From positions 1 to 64,000 of the forward strand of contig NZ_JBLBVL010000008.1 in the NCBI RefSeq assembly GCF_047250365.1: a stretch of 64,000 nucleotides of DNA, given 5' to 3'. The stretch is from Thaumasiovibrio sp047250365 (GTDB taxonomy: Bacteria > Pseudomonadota > Gammaproteobacteria > Enterobacterales > Vibrionaceae). Under the pieces are notes generated by a model that had not been told where the DNA came from, did not search any database, and was given only the letters and a program-made list of their open reading frames with translations. Positions 40,794-49,907 of this stretch are shown here, one piece after another. Each line of letters opens with the position of its first letter. Position 1 is the first letter of the stretch. Position numbers and translations under genes: made by a program.

Positions 40794-42127
40794 CGCGCGT
40801 TCTGTTTGCCCATCTTTGTGCCGTCCAATCGTCGATGGCGATAAAACACTTAAGCGATGAAGGCGTGGCAGTGCGTCATATCGCCTCGCTAGCCAGTTTA
40901 AAGCAACAATTGTCTCAACATGATGATGCCGTTGTTTTCTTATCGGCACAGCTATCTGAGCGCCCTTTAGCAGAGCTGGTTGCTGAGTTAATTGCCAATT
41001 ACCCTCGACTCTCAATTGTACCGATTGTCGATTATCAGCAGAGTATTCAAGCCAGTGCCGCCATGCAAGCTGGCGCATCTGACTATCTGCTGCAACCGTA
41101 TCAGCCTCAGCATTTGAGTAGCGTATTGCATCGCTTACGGGTGGTGAATCAGCCCAACGAGCAGATTATCGCAAGCAGCTGGCAGAGCCAGCAGGTACTG
41201 CAATTGGCACACCGTACGGCTCAAACCGATGCCACAGTGTTAATCACGGGCGAATCTGGAACAGGCAAAGAGGTGTTGGCGAGTTATGTTCACCAGCACT
41301 CAGTACGTCGCTCTGGCCCTTTTGTTGCGATTAATTGTGCCGCTATCCCAGAGTCGATGTTAGAAGCGGTGTTGTTTGGGCATACCAAGGGCGCGTTTAC
41401 TGGCGCAACCCAGAGTCAGGCGGGTAAGTTTGAAGAGGCGCAGGGGGGAACCCTGTTCTTAGATGAAATTGGTGAAATGTCCCCAGCGTTGCAAGCAAAG
41501 TTATTGCGCGTTCTGCAAGAGCGACAAGTCGAGCGACTAGGAAGTCATCGCTCTATCACACTGGATATCCGCATTATTGCTGCGACCAATGTCGATCTGC
41601 AGCAAGCGGTAAATGAACGCCAATTCCGTCAGGATCTCTATTACCGTCTTGACGTATTGCCCCTGCAGTGGCCGCCACTAAGGGAGCGTCGTGATGACAT
41701 TTTACCGCTAGCACAACATTTTATTCGTAAATATAACCACGGCTGTGAACAGACAGCGGCCTTGAGTGCAGAAGCACAACAGTTGCTTTTGCGTCATGAT
41801 TGGCCGGGTAATATTCGCGAGCTAGAAAATACCATTCAACGTGCTTTAGTGATGCGTCATGGACAGTGGATTACCGCAACAGACTTAATGTTGATGCGCC
41901 ATTTTTCTGCACCACAAACGGAAGCCAAGCAGAATTTGAAACAGAGCCGTAAGGATGCTGAGCATCAGTATATTTTAGAGACGCTCGCCAAGTTTCAAGG
42001 ACGGCGTAATTTAACCGCAGAGGCGTTGGGAATGAGTACCCGAGCCTTGCGTTACAAAATTGCCGCGATGCGTGAACAAGGTATTGATGTTGACGCAATG
42101 ACGCGTCAACCAATGAGTGCAGCCTAA
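40790..42127 (+). CDS. lafK: Lateral flagellar sigma-54-dependent activator LafK
   Basis: 445 residues. The N-terminal receiver-like domain (1-115) lacks the phospho-acceptor Asp (DDAVVFLSAQLS, Ser52 at that place). The AAA+ domain has Walker A GESGTGK (154-160), the sigma-54 contact loop GAFTGA (201-206), LFLDEIGEM (Walker B) and a C-terminal Fis-type HTH (NLTAEALGMSTRALRYKIAA). LafK activates sigma-54 promoters of lateral flagellar genes, here probably those before flgB and fliD. It is coupled to motY and followed closely by fliE. Confidence 0.92.
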   Translation: MTRVLFAHLCAVQSSMAIKHLSDEGVAVRHIASLASLKQQLSQHDDAVVFLSAQLSERPLAELVAELIANYPRLSIVPIVDYQQSIQASAAMQAGASDYLLQPYQPQHLSSVLHRLRVVNQPNEQIIASSWQSQQVLQLAHRTAQTDATVLITGESGTGKEVLASYVHQHSVRRSGPFVAINCAAIPESMLEAVLFGHTKGAFTGATQSQAGKFEEAQGGTLFLDEIGEMSPALQAKLLRVLQERQVERLGSHRSITLDIRIIAATNVDLQQAVNERQFRQDLYYRLDVLPLQWPPLRERRDDILPLAQHFIRKYNHGCEQTAALSAEAQQLLLRHDWPGNIRELENTIQRALVMRHGQWITATDLMLMRHFSAPQTEAKQNLKQSRKDAEHQYILETLAKFQGRRNLTAEALGMSTRALRYKIAAMREQGIDVDAMTRQPMSAA

Positions 42128-42137
42128 GGATGAAAGA

Positions 42138-42476
42138 ATGAGTGTTCAATCTTCAGAGATGCAACAGGCCATGCAAGCACGCATGATGCATATGCGTGAA
42201 CAGGCGCAGATGGGGCGAATATCCCCTCAACCTGAGTCACAACAGCCAGTTGCGCAAGCCTCTTTTAGCCAAGTTATGACGCAGAAATTGCGTCAGGTTG
42301 ATAACCAGCAAGCTGTGGCTGATCGTATGACAGCCGATGTCGATGCTGGACGTAGTGATGACTTGGTTGGCGCCATGGTCGCCAGCCAGAAAGCCAGTTT
42401 ATCTTTTTCCGCTTTAACCCAGGTACGCAACAAAATCATCGCCGCGTACGATGATGTGTTGAAGATGCCATTGTAG
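42138..42476 (+). CDS. fliE: Lateral flagellar MS-ring/rod junction protein FliE
   Basis: 112 residues from ATG 42138, preceded by AAGGA; an earlier in-frame ATG at 42117 lies in lafK and is not used. FliE links the MS ring to the rod. The C-terminal block ADVDAGRSDDLVGAMVASQK, then ASLSFSALTQVRNKIIAAYD is the family signature. It starts the fliE-F-G-H-I-J run. Confidence 0.92.
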   Translation: MSVQSSEMQQAMQARMMHMREQAQMGRISPQPESQQPVAQASFSQVMTQKLRQVDNQQAVADRMTADVDAGRSDDLVGAMVASQKASLSFSALTQVRNKIIAAYDDVLKMPL

Positions 42477-42486
42477 TGAAGAAACT

Positions 42487-44277
42487 ATGAGTACGATTGT
42501 AACTGAGTCCCCAGAGTCTGCACCGAAATGGCAGAGTTGGATAGAAAAGATGAAAGCCCGTGTGACCGCGTTGGATCAACGTATGCTTGGGTTAGGTATT
42601 GCCGCCATTGTTGTTAGCGTATTGATTGTTGGCACGATGTGGACACGTACGTCGCCTTATCAGCCGTTATATGGTGTCCAAGAGCGTTATGATAATGCAG
42701 AGATTTTGGCAGTATTGGATCAGGAAAAGATCAGCTACCAGATCGATGCAAACAGCGGCCAGATCCTTGTACCAACTAACCGATTAGCTGATACGCGTAT
42801 CACCTTAGCGGCTCGCGGTGTAAAAGCACAGTTGCCACTGGGCTTGGAACTGCTTGATAGTGCGACGGGCTTTGGTACCAGTCAATTTATTGAATCCGCA
42901 CGCTACCGCCAGGGGATTGAAGGTGAGTTGGCGCGTACTATTTTGGCCATCAATGCCGTACAGCATGCCCGCGTTCACCTCGCCATTCCTCAGCGAACCC
43001 TCTTTGTTGGTATTAATGAAGAAAAGCCATCGGCTGCGGTGATGTTAGAGCTTGCACCAGGACAACAGTTAGATCTTTCTCAGGTCGAAGCGATTGTTAA
43101 CTTGGTCTCCGGCTCAGTGTCAGGCATGGAGAACGAAGGCGTCTCTGTGATTGACCAATTCGGTAATCTGCTAAGTGCGGAATTGGCGATGAAAAATAGT
43201 GGCCGCATGAGTGCACGTTATCATGAAATGCAACAACGCATTGAACGAGACATGGGACGCCGTGCCGCTGATATGATCGCGCCATTAGTTGGCATAGGTA
43301 ACTTCCGAGTTCAGGTGGCAGCCACACTCAATTTTGATGAAGTCGAAGAGACGCACGAAGCGATCGACACTGAGCCAGTGATAAGAACCGAGTTTACCAA
43401 ACAAGACAGCACACAAGGGCAACTCGCACTCGGGATCCCGGGCTCGCTTAGCAACCAAGCACCAGCAGACGCGCAGGATACGAATGCCAACGAATCACGT
43501 AACGAACGTGCAGAGGTAAGCCGTCAATACGATGTTGGTCGCCGAGTTCGCTATACTCGTCAGGCTCAAGGGGGCCTGGAAACTCTTTCCGTTTCTGTTC
43601 TGCTAAATGAGTCAGTGCAGGGTTGGGAACAAGCTCAATTGGAACAAATCGCTCAAATGATCAAAGACGCCGTTGGTTTTACAGAAAGTCGTGGTGACCA
43701 GTTTAGTTTACACGCATTTAATTTTGCTCAACCAGTCTCTTCTGCTTCTCAGGAGCCAATGGCCTGGTGGCAAGACCCAAGCATACTTAGCTTAATTCAG
43801 TCAGGTGTGTATCTGCTGTTGGGGCTCAGTTTCATCCTGTTTGTATTGCGTCCGCTCGTGAAAGGCTTGCAGCGTGGTAATGAAGTGACAGCAGAAACGA
43901 TTCCTGCATTAGCTGCAGTCTCTACAGAGCTATCTGCAGAGCAGCAGATGGTGGAAGCGATGCAGCAAGAAGCATTAGAAGAGCAGGAAGCCGAGCAGGC
44001 CGCACCAAGCCCGATTGTCAACTTAACCAAGATAGACAATGAACAGGATTTAGCAGATGCACTGTTAGATGCGGTGGGATCTGCTCCGGTAACACCAACA
44101 GAAGCCGATGAGCTACTGACACAAATGACCCCACAACAACATGGTTTCGAACTATCGGATCTTCCACCAGCTGGTTCTGAGCTAGAGGTGCAGGTACGCC
44201 ATTTACAGAAGCTAACCGATGTAGAGTCCGAGCGCGTGGCAGAAGTAATCAGAAAATGGGTAAGCAGTAATGACTAG
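42487..44277 (+). CDS. fliF: Lateral flagellar MS-ring protein FliF
   Basis: 596 residues. Two membrane segments (GIAAIVVSVLIVGTMW at about 37-52, and SGVYLLLGLSFILFVLRPLV near 440-460) bracket the large periplasmic ring-building region with RITLAARGVKAQLPLGLELL and SARYRQGIEGELARTILAIN. The C-terminal tail (ASERVAEVIRKWV-like end, VESERVAEVIRKWVSSN) binds FliG. FliF makes the inner-membrane base of the motor. It overlaps fliG by 8 bp. Confidence 0.95.
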   Translation: MSTIVTESPESAPKWQSWIEKMKARVTALDQRMLGLGIAAIVVSVLIVGTMWTRTSPYQPLYGVQERYDNAEILAVLDQEKISYQIDANSGQILVPTNRLADTRITLAARGVKAQLPLGLELLDSATGFGTSQFIESARYRQGIEGELARTILAINAVQHARVHLAIPQRTLFVGINEEKPSAAVMLELAPGQQLDLSQVEAIVNLVSGSVSGMENEGVSVIDQFGNLLSAELAMKNSGRMSARYHEMQQRIERDMGRRAADMIAPLVGIGNFRVQVAATLNFDEVEETHEAIDTEPVIRTEFTKQDSTQGQLALGIPGSLSNQAPADAQDTNANESRNERAEVSRQYDVGRRVRYTRQAQGGLETLSVSVLLNESVQGWEQAQLEQIAQMIKDAVGFTESRGDQFSLHAFNFAQPVSSASQEPMAWWQDPSILSLIQSGVYLLLGLSFILFVLRPLVKGLQRGNEVTAETIPALAAVSTELSAEQQMVEAMQQEALEEQEAEQAAPSPIVNLTKIDNEQDLADALLDAVGSAPVTPTEADELLTQMTPQQHGFELSDLPPAGSELEVQVRHLQKLTDVESERVAEVIRKWVSSND

Positions 44278-45295
44278 TAATTTTTCCGCCCTTGGTGGTG
44301 ATGTCCTCCTCGAGCCGATTGAGCAAACCGCGATCCTATTGTTGAGCATGGGAGAAGAGTCAGCAGCAAAAGTTCTACGCCATATGTCGCGTGATGAGCT
44401 GTTGAAAATTAGCCATGCGATGGCGAAGCAGCCAGCCGTGCGTGGTGTTGAAGCCCGATTTGTTTTGCAGTGCTTTTTTGATGAATTCCGTGCCCAGTCG
44501 GGGATCAGTGGTGCATCTCGAGCGTTTTTGCAGCGTACCTTAGATAAGGCGCTTGGCGGTCAATTAGCCCGTAACCTACTTGATACGATTTATGGTGATG
44601 AGATCCGCACCACCATGCAGCGTTTACAGTGGATTGAACCTGTTCAACTGGCGCATTTCTTACGACATGAGCATATCCAGATGCAAGCGGTGTTTATTGC
44701 CTTCTTGCCAGCAGAGATCGCTTCTGCGGTACTGGCTAAGCTTGATGGCACTGCACAAGAAGATATTCTACGTCGCGTTGCCATCTTGACTGAAGTAAGT
44801 CGAGAAGTGGCAGATGAACTTAAAGATCTGGTTGATCGTTGTATCGAATTCTTGGCCGACAATTCAGGTGCGGTGGTAGAAGGCGAGCGTCAGGTTGCTG
44901 ATATCATCAATCGCTTTACTGGCGATCGTGGCAAGCTGATGGAGTCACTCAAAGAACATGATGAAGGACTTGCAGAACGTCTAGAAGGCAAAATGTACGA
45001 CTTCGTTATTCTTGCGCGTCAAAGTGAAGCAATACGCTCACGCATTGTTGAAGATGTTCCAACCGAGAAACTGGCCTTGGCACTGAAAGGGGCTGAAGCA
45101 CCGTTGCGTAAATCACTCACTTCAATCTTGCCGCGTCGTATGCTGCAAGCCCTTGAAGCTGAAATGGCCTCGCTAGGTAAAGTCAGCCTAACTCAGGTAG
45201 AAGAAGCACGTAAAGAGATCATGGATTATGTACGTGAACTCGCCGATGCGAAAGAGATCCAATTGCAGCTTTATCAAGAAACGACGGTGGAGTAA
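44270..45295 (+). CDS. fliG: Lateral flagellar motor switch protein FliG
   Basis: 341 residues in the usual three domains. It opens with TAILLLSMGEESAAKVLRHM. The middle domain has LRHEHIQMQAVFIAFLPAE (EHPQ-like motif region). The C-terminal domain carries the charged torque helix (KLALALKGAEAPLRKSLTSI, then LPRRMLQALEAEMASLGKVS). FliG transmits stator force to the rotor and responds to FliM. Translationally coupled to fliF. Confidence 0.95.
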   Translation: MTSNFSALGGDVLLEPIEQTAILLLSMGEESAAKVLRHMSRDELLKISHAMAKQPAVRGVEARFVLQCFFDEFRAQSGISGASRAFLQRTLDKALGGQLARNLLDTIYGDEIRTTMQRLQWIEPVQLAHFLRHEHIQMQAVFIAFLPAEIASAVLAKLDGTAQEDILRRVAILTEVSREVADELKDLVDRCIEFLADNSGAVVEGERQVADIINRFTGDRGKLMESLKEHDEGLAERLEGKMYDFVILARQSEAIRSRIVEDVPTEKLALALKGAEAPLRKSLTSILPRRMLQALEAEMASLGKVSLTQVEEARKEIMDYVRELADAKEIQLQLYQETTVE

Positions 45296-45300
45296 TCGGG

Positions 45301-46272
45301 ATGATTAATCGCAATAAAGTCATGCAGCTAAGGCCGCATCAATATCGAAGCCATCGCTTTCCGCCATTGATTGAAGCGGTGCCACAGCCCGTCGCCCCAC
45401 CTCGTGTCGAGCCCAAAGTGGATACGAACGCTGATGAGTTCGACTTCGATGGTTTTGATACCTCGTTTGACGATAATGATTTTGCGATTGATGGCCTAGG
45501 GCTGGATGACTTTTCGCAAGACGATGCGTTGGATCTTAATGACCTCGGCCTTGATGAGTTTGAACAAGCTGAAGAGCAAGAAGAGAGCAGCGACGCTGCG
45601 CCGACGCCATCGGTAGAAGATTACCAAACGCAGTTTAACCAAGGCTTTCAAGATGGCGTCGCTAGAGGTCATGAAGAAGGTATAAAGCAAGGCCTTATTC
45701 AGGGCAAAGAGCAAGGCTACGAAGAAGGTCTAACATTAGGCCAAGAGCACGGCTTTGCCAAAGCCCAACAAGAAGGGCTGGCGCAATTTAAAAAAGCCAG
45801 CCAACCATTTGAAGTGATGACTCAGCGTCTTCAAGCTCTGTTTCAGGTGCATGAGCGTCGTCAACGCGAGCAAGTGTGTGAGCTTGTGCAAAAAGTGGCA
45901 CAGCAGGTTATTCGTGGAGAACTTGCCCTGCAACCACAACAGATTTTAGCCTTGGTGGAAGAGACACTGACCACCATGCCAGGTGAGCCAGACGGATTAA
46001 AAGTCGCCATGGCGCCAGATGAGTATCAACACATTAAACAGATCGCTCCTGAGAAAATTCAGGAGTGGAACATCGTTTGTGATGACTCGTTGCGTCAAGG
46101 TGATTGCAAAGTAGTGACTAAAAACGCGGAAGCCGATGCTGGTTGCCATCAACGTTTAGAAGTGTGCATGGAGAATGTTCGCACCAATCTACTCGATGAT
46201 GAGCTAGTCGATGATGCGAGCCTGTTGCTAGATGATCTTGCGATGGACGAAGGGATCAGCAGTGATCGATAA
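45301..46272 (+). CDS. fliH: Lateral flagellar export regulator FliH
   Basis: 323 residues. FliH escorts and restrains the export ATPase FliI and docks on FliN. The N-terminal third is exceptionally acidic with repeated Asp/Phe motifs (DEFDFDGFDTSFDDNDF, LGLDDFSQDDALDLNDLG). The centre contains the glycine-repeat helix typical of FliH (GFQDGVARGHEEGIKQGL, QGYEEGLTLGQEHGFAKAQ), and the C-terminal part is the V-ATPase-E-like domain. It overlaps fliI by 11 bp. Longer than E. coli FliH (about 235) because of the acidic region. Confidence 0.9.
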   Translation: MINRNKVMQLRPHQYRSHRFPPLIEAVPQPVAPPRVEPKVDTNADEFDFDGFDTSFDDNDFAIDGLGLDDFSQDDALDLNDLGLDEFEQAEEQEESSDAAPTPSVEDYQTQFNQGFQDGVARGHEEGIKQGLIQGKEQGYEEGLTLGQEHGFAKAQQEGLAQFKKASQPFEVMTQRLQALFQVHERRQREQVCELVQKVAQQVIRGELALQPQQILALVEETLTTMPGEPDGLKVAMAPDEYQHIKQIAPEKIQEWNIVCDDSLRQGDCKVVTKNAEADAGCHQRLEVCMENVRTNLLDDELVDDASLLLDDLAMDEGISSDR

Positions 46273-47602
46273 ACGTCTGCAACAAGCCATGGCATCGATA
46301 GATGCCATTCCCGTCGCGAAAGTTACCGGACGCTTAGTTAAAGTGACCGGTTTAATGTTAGAGGCCGTTGGTTGTCGCCTGTTAACAGGACAACGTTGTC
46401 TGGTTGAGACTGGTCATGGCGCACGCATCGAAGCGCAGACGGTTGGATTTAATCGAGATGTTGCCTATTTAATGCCGGTAAGACCGGCCTCTGGATTATT
46501 CTCGGGCGCAAAGGTGTGGCCATTAGACGGTGACACCCAGCTGAAAATTGGTGATGAGTGGCTTGGCCGTGTCATTAACGGCTTAGGTGAGCCCCTCGAT
46601 GCCCTCGGCCCTTTACGTGGCCAAGACGAAATAACCCTCCAGTCTGAAAACATTAACCCCTTAACTCGCCGCCCCATTGATAGCCCACTTGATGTTGGTA
46701 TTCGCGCCATTAATAGCTTGCTGACCTTGGGTAAAGGGCAGCGTGTTGGCTTGTTTGCAGGAAGTGGTGTCGGTAAGAGTGTTTTATTGGGAATGATGAC
46801 CCGCCAAACCCGCGCCGATGTGGTGGTGGTGGGACTGATTGGCGAGCGTGGACGAGAAGTTAGAGAATTTATTGAACACAGCTTAGGTAAAGAAGGGTTA
46901 GCTAGAGCCGTGGTGGTGGCAGCCCCTGCCGATGAGTCACCACTGATGCGTCTTCGCGCCTCACAGTTGTGTCATCGTATCGCCGAGTATTATCGTGACC
47001 AAGGTAAAGATGTGCTGCTGCTGATGGATTCTCTGACCCGTTTTGCGATGGCACAACGTGAAATTGCCCTCGCTTTAGGTGAGCCACCCGCCACCAAAGG
47101 GTATCCGCCGTCGGTATTCAGTATGTTGCCGCAGCTGGTGGAGCGGGCCGGAAACAGTGCATCGCTAGAAGGCAGTTTAAGTGCCATTTATACCGTTTTG
47201 GCAGAAGGGGATGATCAGCAAGATCCGATTGCTGACTCTGCGCGTGCGATTTTAGATGGTCACGTTGTGTTAAGTCGCCAGCTGGCTGAATCTGGCCACT
47301 ATCCTGCTATAGATATAGCTCAGTCGATCTCACGAACCATGCCACAAGTGGTGGCAGAACAACAACTGCAAGCGAGTATGGTGTTCAAACAGATTTATAG
47401 TCGCTATCAAGACGTAAGGGAGTTAATCCCATTAGGTGGCTATCAGCCTGGCAACGATCCAATCATGGATAATGCCGTGCAAGCTTACCCCCATCTAATG
47501 CAGTTCTTGCAACAAGGAATGCAAGAGAAAGCAGATTTTGAGATGACCGAGCAGAAACTCACTCAGTTGATCCAGCAGGTAACCCCTGCGCAGCCAGCAT
47601 AA
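46262..47602 (+). CDS. fliI: Lateral flagellar export ATPase FliI
   Basis: 446 residues from GTG 46262 (VIDKRLQQAM), preceded by GAAGGG; a longer frame from ATG 46232 lies in fliH. It has Walker A GLFAGSGVGKSVLLG, the Walker B region DVLLLMDSLTRFAMAQREI, and the FliI/YscN-type EPPATKGYPPSVFSMLPQL loop. FliI unfolds substrates and releases chaperones at the export gate. The lateral-specific neighbours fliH and fliJ flank it. Confidence 0.95.
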   Translation: MIDKRLQQAMASIDAIPVAKVTGRLVKVTGLMLEAVGCRLLTGQRCLVETGHGARIEAQTVGFNRDVAYLMPVRPASGLFSGAKVWPLDGDTQLKIGDEWLGRVINGLGEPLDALGPLRGQDEITLQSENINPLTRRPIDSPLDVGIRAINSLLTLGKGQRVGLFAGSGVGKSVLLGMMTRQTRADVVVVGLIGERGREVREFIEHSLGKEGLARAVVVAAPADESPLMRLRASQLCHRIAEYYRDQGKDVLLLMDSLTRFAMAQREIALALGEPPATKGYPPSVFSMLPQLVERAGNSASLEGSLSAIYTVLAEGDDQQDPIADSARAILDGHVVLSRQLAESGHYPAIDIAQSISRTMPQVVAEQQLQASMVFKQIYSRYQDVRELIPLGGYQPGNDPIMDNAVQAYPHLMQFLQQGMQEKADFEMTEQKLTQLIQQVTPAQPA

Positions 47603-47624
47603 ATCGAGCGGATGAAGCACTAGC

Positions 47625-48068
47625 ATGAGTCAGATGAATCAACGTGGCATGAAAGGGTTAAATCAAGTGCGCCGTATGCGGCAAGATAAGCTAGAAGAGA
47701 TGGGGCAATCCTATCAACGCCAGCAAGCGCATACTCATAAGCAGGGCGAGCAGTTACAAATGCTCGGTGAGCTGTATGATACTTGTCAGGTGGTAAACGG
47801 TGAATCAGCACTTGCTTGGCAAAATCGCTCGACCATTCGCGATAGCTTGCAACATTTAGCCAAAGTGCAAGCGCAACAGTTGGCGCTTGCCCAATCAGAA
47901 CAACGACGTTTACAGCAAGATGTTGTTAAGCAACATGTGAGTGTCAAAACATTGGAAACCGTGATAGGGCGGCGCGAGAAGCAGCAGTTACGTGTCGAAG
48001 CACGCCAAGAGCAAAAGTTAAGTGATGAGATGGCGATGCAGTCCTATTTACGTAACGTACAGCGCTAA
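47625..48068 (+). CDS. fliJ: Lateral flagellar export chaperone/stalk protein FliJ
   Basis: 147 residues, almost entirely a two-helix coiled coil rich in Gln/Arg, as in FliJ, which inserts into the FliI hexamer and contacts FlhA. Typical features are the N-terminal KGLNQVRRMRQDKLEEMGQS and the C-terminal KTLETVIGRREKQQLRVEAR. It is identified mainly by position after fliI and by coiled-coil composition. It is the last gene before a bidirectional terminator. Confidence 0.85.
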   Translation: MSQMNQRGMKGLNQVRRMRQDKLEEMGQSYQRQQAHTHKQGEQLQMLGELYDTCQVVNGESALAWQNRSTIRDSLQHLAKVQAQQLALAQSEQRRLQQDVVKQHVSVKTLETVIGRREKQQLRVEARQEQKLSDEMAMQSYLRNVQR

Positions 48069-48092
48069 ACCGTAGTAGGACTCGTAGACAAT

Positions 48093-48120
48093 AAAAAAGG
48101 CCACAGTTGTGGCCTTTTTT
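48093..48120. terminator. Bidirectional terminator between fliJ and flgN
   Basis: AAAAAAGGCCAC-AGTT-GTGGCCTTTTTT is a perfect 12-bp hairpin serving both convergent operons. Confidence 0.93.
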
Positions 48121-48142
48121 GATCGCAGTGTACCGTGTCCAG

Positions 48143-48577
48143 TTAGGCTGGCTCGTACGTTTGCGGTTGCTCCGGTTGAGTCACCTGAGTCATGATTTGG
48201 TGTTGCATATTAAGCAGTTTACTGTTGCGCTCGTTGTTGCGCATACACGCGTGCACTAACGTCTGCAGCTCATTCCAGAGTGTCAGAACTTTATTGGCAT
48301 ATTCATCAGGCAATGCATTGATCAGCTTGCTGACTCCCATCGCATTGTCGGGTAATCCAAAGACTTTCAAGAGTTCAGAGCGATGTAGTGCTCGAGCGTT
48401 AAGTTGAGACAGTAATACGTTGTGATGCTTAGATAATGACTGTAATGAGCGGCTATCACGCTTTATCATCGCCTTGTGTTGAGAATCAAGAAGCTGTTGA
48501 AGTTGGGTATACCCTTGAATATCTTCACGCAGCTCAGAGATGAATGTTTTTATTGCGATGACTTTTTTACTGCTCAT
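48143..48577 (-). CDS. flgN: Lateral flagellar chaperone FlgN
   Basis: 144 residues, all-helical. FlgN is the export chaperone for the hook-filament junction proteins FlgK and FlgL. The N-terminal FISELREDIQGYTQLQQLL and middle KHHNVLLSQLNARALHRSEL fit the FlgN family. It lies downstream of flgM on the same strand, the standard flgM-flgN pair, and converges with fliJ. Confidence 0.85.
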   Translation of the reverse strand: MSSKKVIAIKTFISELREDIQGYTQLQQLLDSQHKAMIKRDSRSLQSLSKHHNVLLSQLNARALHRSELLKVFGLPDNAMGVSKLINALPDEYANKVLTLWNELQTLVHACMRNNERNSKLLNMQHQIMTQVTQPEQPQTYEPA

Positions 48578-48631
48578 GATTTACTGCTCATTAGGATCTT
48601 ACCGCAATGTATCGAATACGGTAGGATCGGG

Positions 48632-48937
48632 TTAGTCTCTGTCGTGTGTCTCTTTGATGGCTTGTGCTAACTCAGGTAAATCGAGTTCAAATTCACCGTT
48701 TTCTAGCTGTTCACGGATAGCTTCAACCTTATCCAGATCAACGTCAGGCATTTCATGCAGCTCGTTACGAATTGATTCGAGAATTTTTGCCTGTTCACTA
48801 ACATTGCGTACGACCTGTTGAGGAATCGAGAGATTGATCTCTTGCTCTTCTTTGTTATCAATGCTGTTATCAAGGCGTTGAGATGTGCTGCTATTAATAT
48901 TCAGTGTGCTATGTGCGCTAGGATTAAAATCAATCAT
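48632..48937 (-). CDS. flgM: Anti-sigma-28 factor FlgM of the lateral system
   Basis: 101 residues from ATG 48935-48937, which has GGAG upstream; the frame extends 28 codons further without family similarity. FlgM holds sigma-28 inactive until exported through the completed hook. The N-terminus MIDFNPSAHS is the disordered exported part, and the C-terminal VDLDKVEAIREQLENGEFEL is the sigma-binding region of the family. The partner sigma factor (LafS) is not in the window and probably lies beyond the right edge. Confidence 0.88.
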   Translation of the reverse strand: MIDFNPSAHSTLNINSSTSQRLDNSIDNKEEQEINLSIPQQVVRNVSEQAKILESIRNELHEMPDVDLDKVEAIREQLENGEFELDLPELAQAIKETHDRD

Positions 48938-49040
48938 ATTATTTCTCCGACAAAAGTTCTGACACTGAATATCAACGACGTTTTTTCGCCACTCATTAAA
49001 TCTTTTTTGGATTAACATCACACTTTTGGTGGCAAACTCC

Positions 49041-49823
49041 CTAGAAATGGGTAGTTACAGTGGTTGAATTGACAACTGTGGCCTTAATTCGTTTGCCTGA
49101 CCGATCATTTCGAACCTGAATTCTGTCATTGATATAACCGTTTTGCTCTGCTGTTCCGTGCATTGTGGCACTGAAATCACCTTTTTCCGCCACAATGGTG
49201 ACCGTTGCCCCGCGGCGAATCGCATAGGCGGGGGCAAGGCGATCGGCGGCTAACCCACTGCCTTGTCTTACTTGCCGTTCAAGGCGTCGTCCAACCGCTT
49301 GGGTTGACGTGTGAACATGGGGGCGGTTGAGTTGCCCCACACTGCGATGCTCAACGACCAGATCGTCTGCAATAAGAATATGATCTTTGCCTAGGGTGCG
49401 CGCCGCATAAATCACGGGTATCGAGTAATCAACCACAGCGCTTGCGCTGATTGTCCACACTTCTCCACAATCGATCTGATAGCGTAAACGCCCACCAGGA
49501 TAGTGGCGTCGATCTCGGCGTTGAGTAGTGAGTGGCTGCTCACAAACAGAGAGTCGTTGGCTCCCCGCAGGGAGTTGAATAGATACTGCTGGCGAAATAT
49601 CAGGCCAGCCATTTTTTTTTCCAAACTGAGCAATTTCCGCGCTGATCTGCGTGGTTAGCGCCGCTTCAATATGGGCCGTAGGCATTGCAGTTTCGTCGCT
49701 GGCGGTGCTGTTGAGGCTGATAAGCATCCCCCCACACCACAAAAGCGGAAGTAGGCGGTTTTTTCCCCATATATTGTTTCCGCTTGGCGGAAGTGCCACT
49801 TCCGCTACTGGCGTATTAGTCAT
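49041..49823 (-). CDS. flgA: Lateral flagellar P-ring assembly chaperone FlgA
   Basis: About 260 residues. A hydrophobic signal sequence (RLLPLLWCGGMLISLNSTAS) begins near residue 23, and the C-terminal SAF domain has ARTLGKDHILIADDLVVEHR and QGSGLAADRLAPAYAIRRGA then EKGDFSATMHGTAEQNG. FlgA helps FlgI polymerise in the periplasm. The first 22 codons overlap the repeated element upstream of flgB (49777-49806), so translation may begin later (for instance at a TTG or ATG inside the hydrophobic segment). The start is therefore uncertain. Confidence 0.88.
   Translation of the reverse strand: MTNTPVAEVALPPSGNNIWGKNRLLPLLWCGGMLISLNSTASDETAMPTAHIEAALTTQISAEIAQFGKKNGWPDISPAVSIQLPAGSQRLSVCEQPLTTQRRDRRHYPGGRLRYQIDCGEVWTISASAVVDYSIPVIYAARTLGKDHILIADDLVVEHRSVGQLNRPHVHTSTQAVGRRLERQVRQGSGLAADRLAPAYAIRRGATVTIVAEKGDFSATMHGTAEQNGYINDRIQVRNDRSGKRIKATVVNSTTVTTHF
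49777..49806 (+). promoter_or_regulatory. Composite element upstream of flgB, candidate LafK site
   Basis: TTCCGC-N4-CGGAAG-N3-CACTTCCGCT, with the same spacing as the element at 62134-62162 upstream of fliD. A further inverted half-site, AGCGGAAGT, lies at 49744-49752. The distance to the -24 GG of the sigma-54 promoter is about 50 bp, within enhancer range. Confidence 0.6.
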
Positions 49824-49854
49824 GTTTTTCCTTTTGTATCAGTGTCTTAAAACT

Positions 49855-49871
49855 TGGCACGCTATTTGTAT
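49855..49871 (+). promoter_or_regulatory. Sigma-54-type promoter for flgB
   Basis: TTGGCACG-N4-TTGTAT: GG at 49856-49857 and, after 10 nt, GT at 49868-49869. Only the C of the -12 GC differs from the consensus TGGCACG-N4-TTGCA. It lies 37 bp before the flgB start. Confidence 0.75.
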
Positions 49872-49907
49872 GTAATGGGCATCTTCGGTTAATTAAACAG
49901 GACATCC

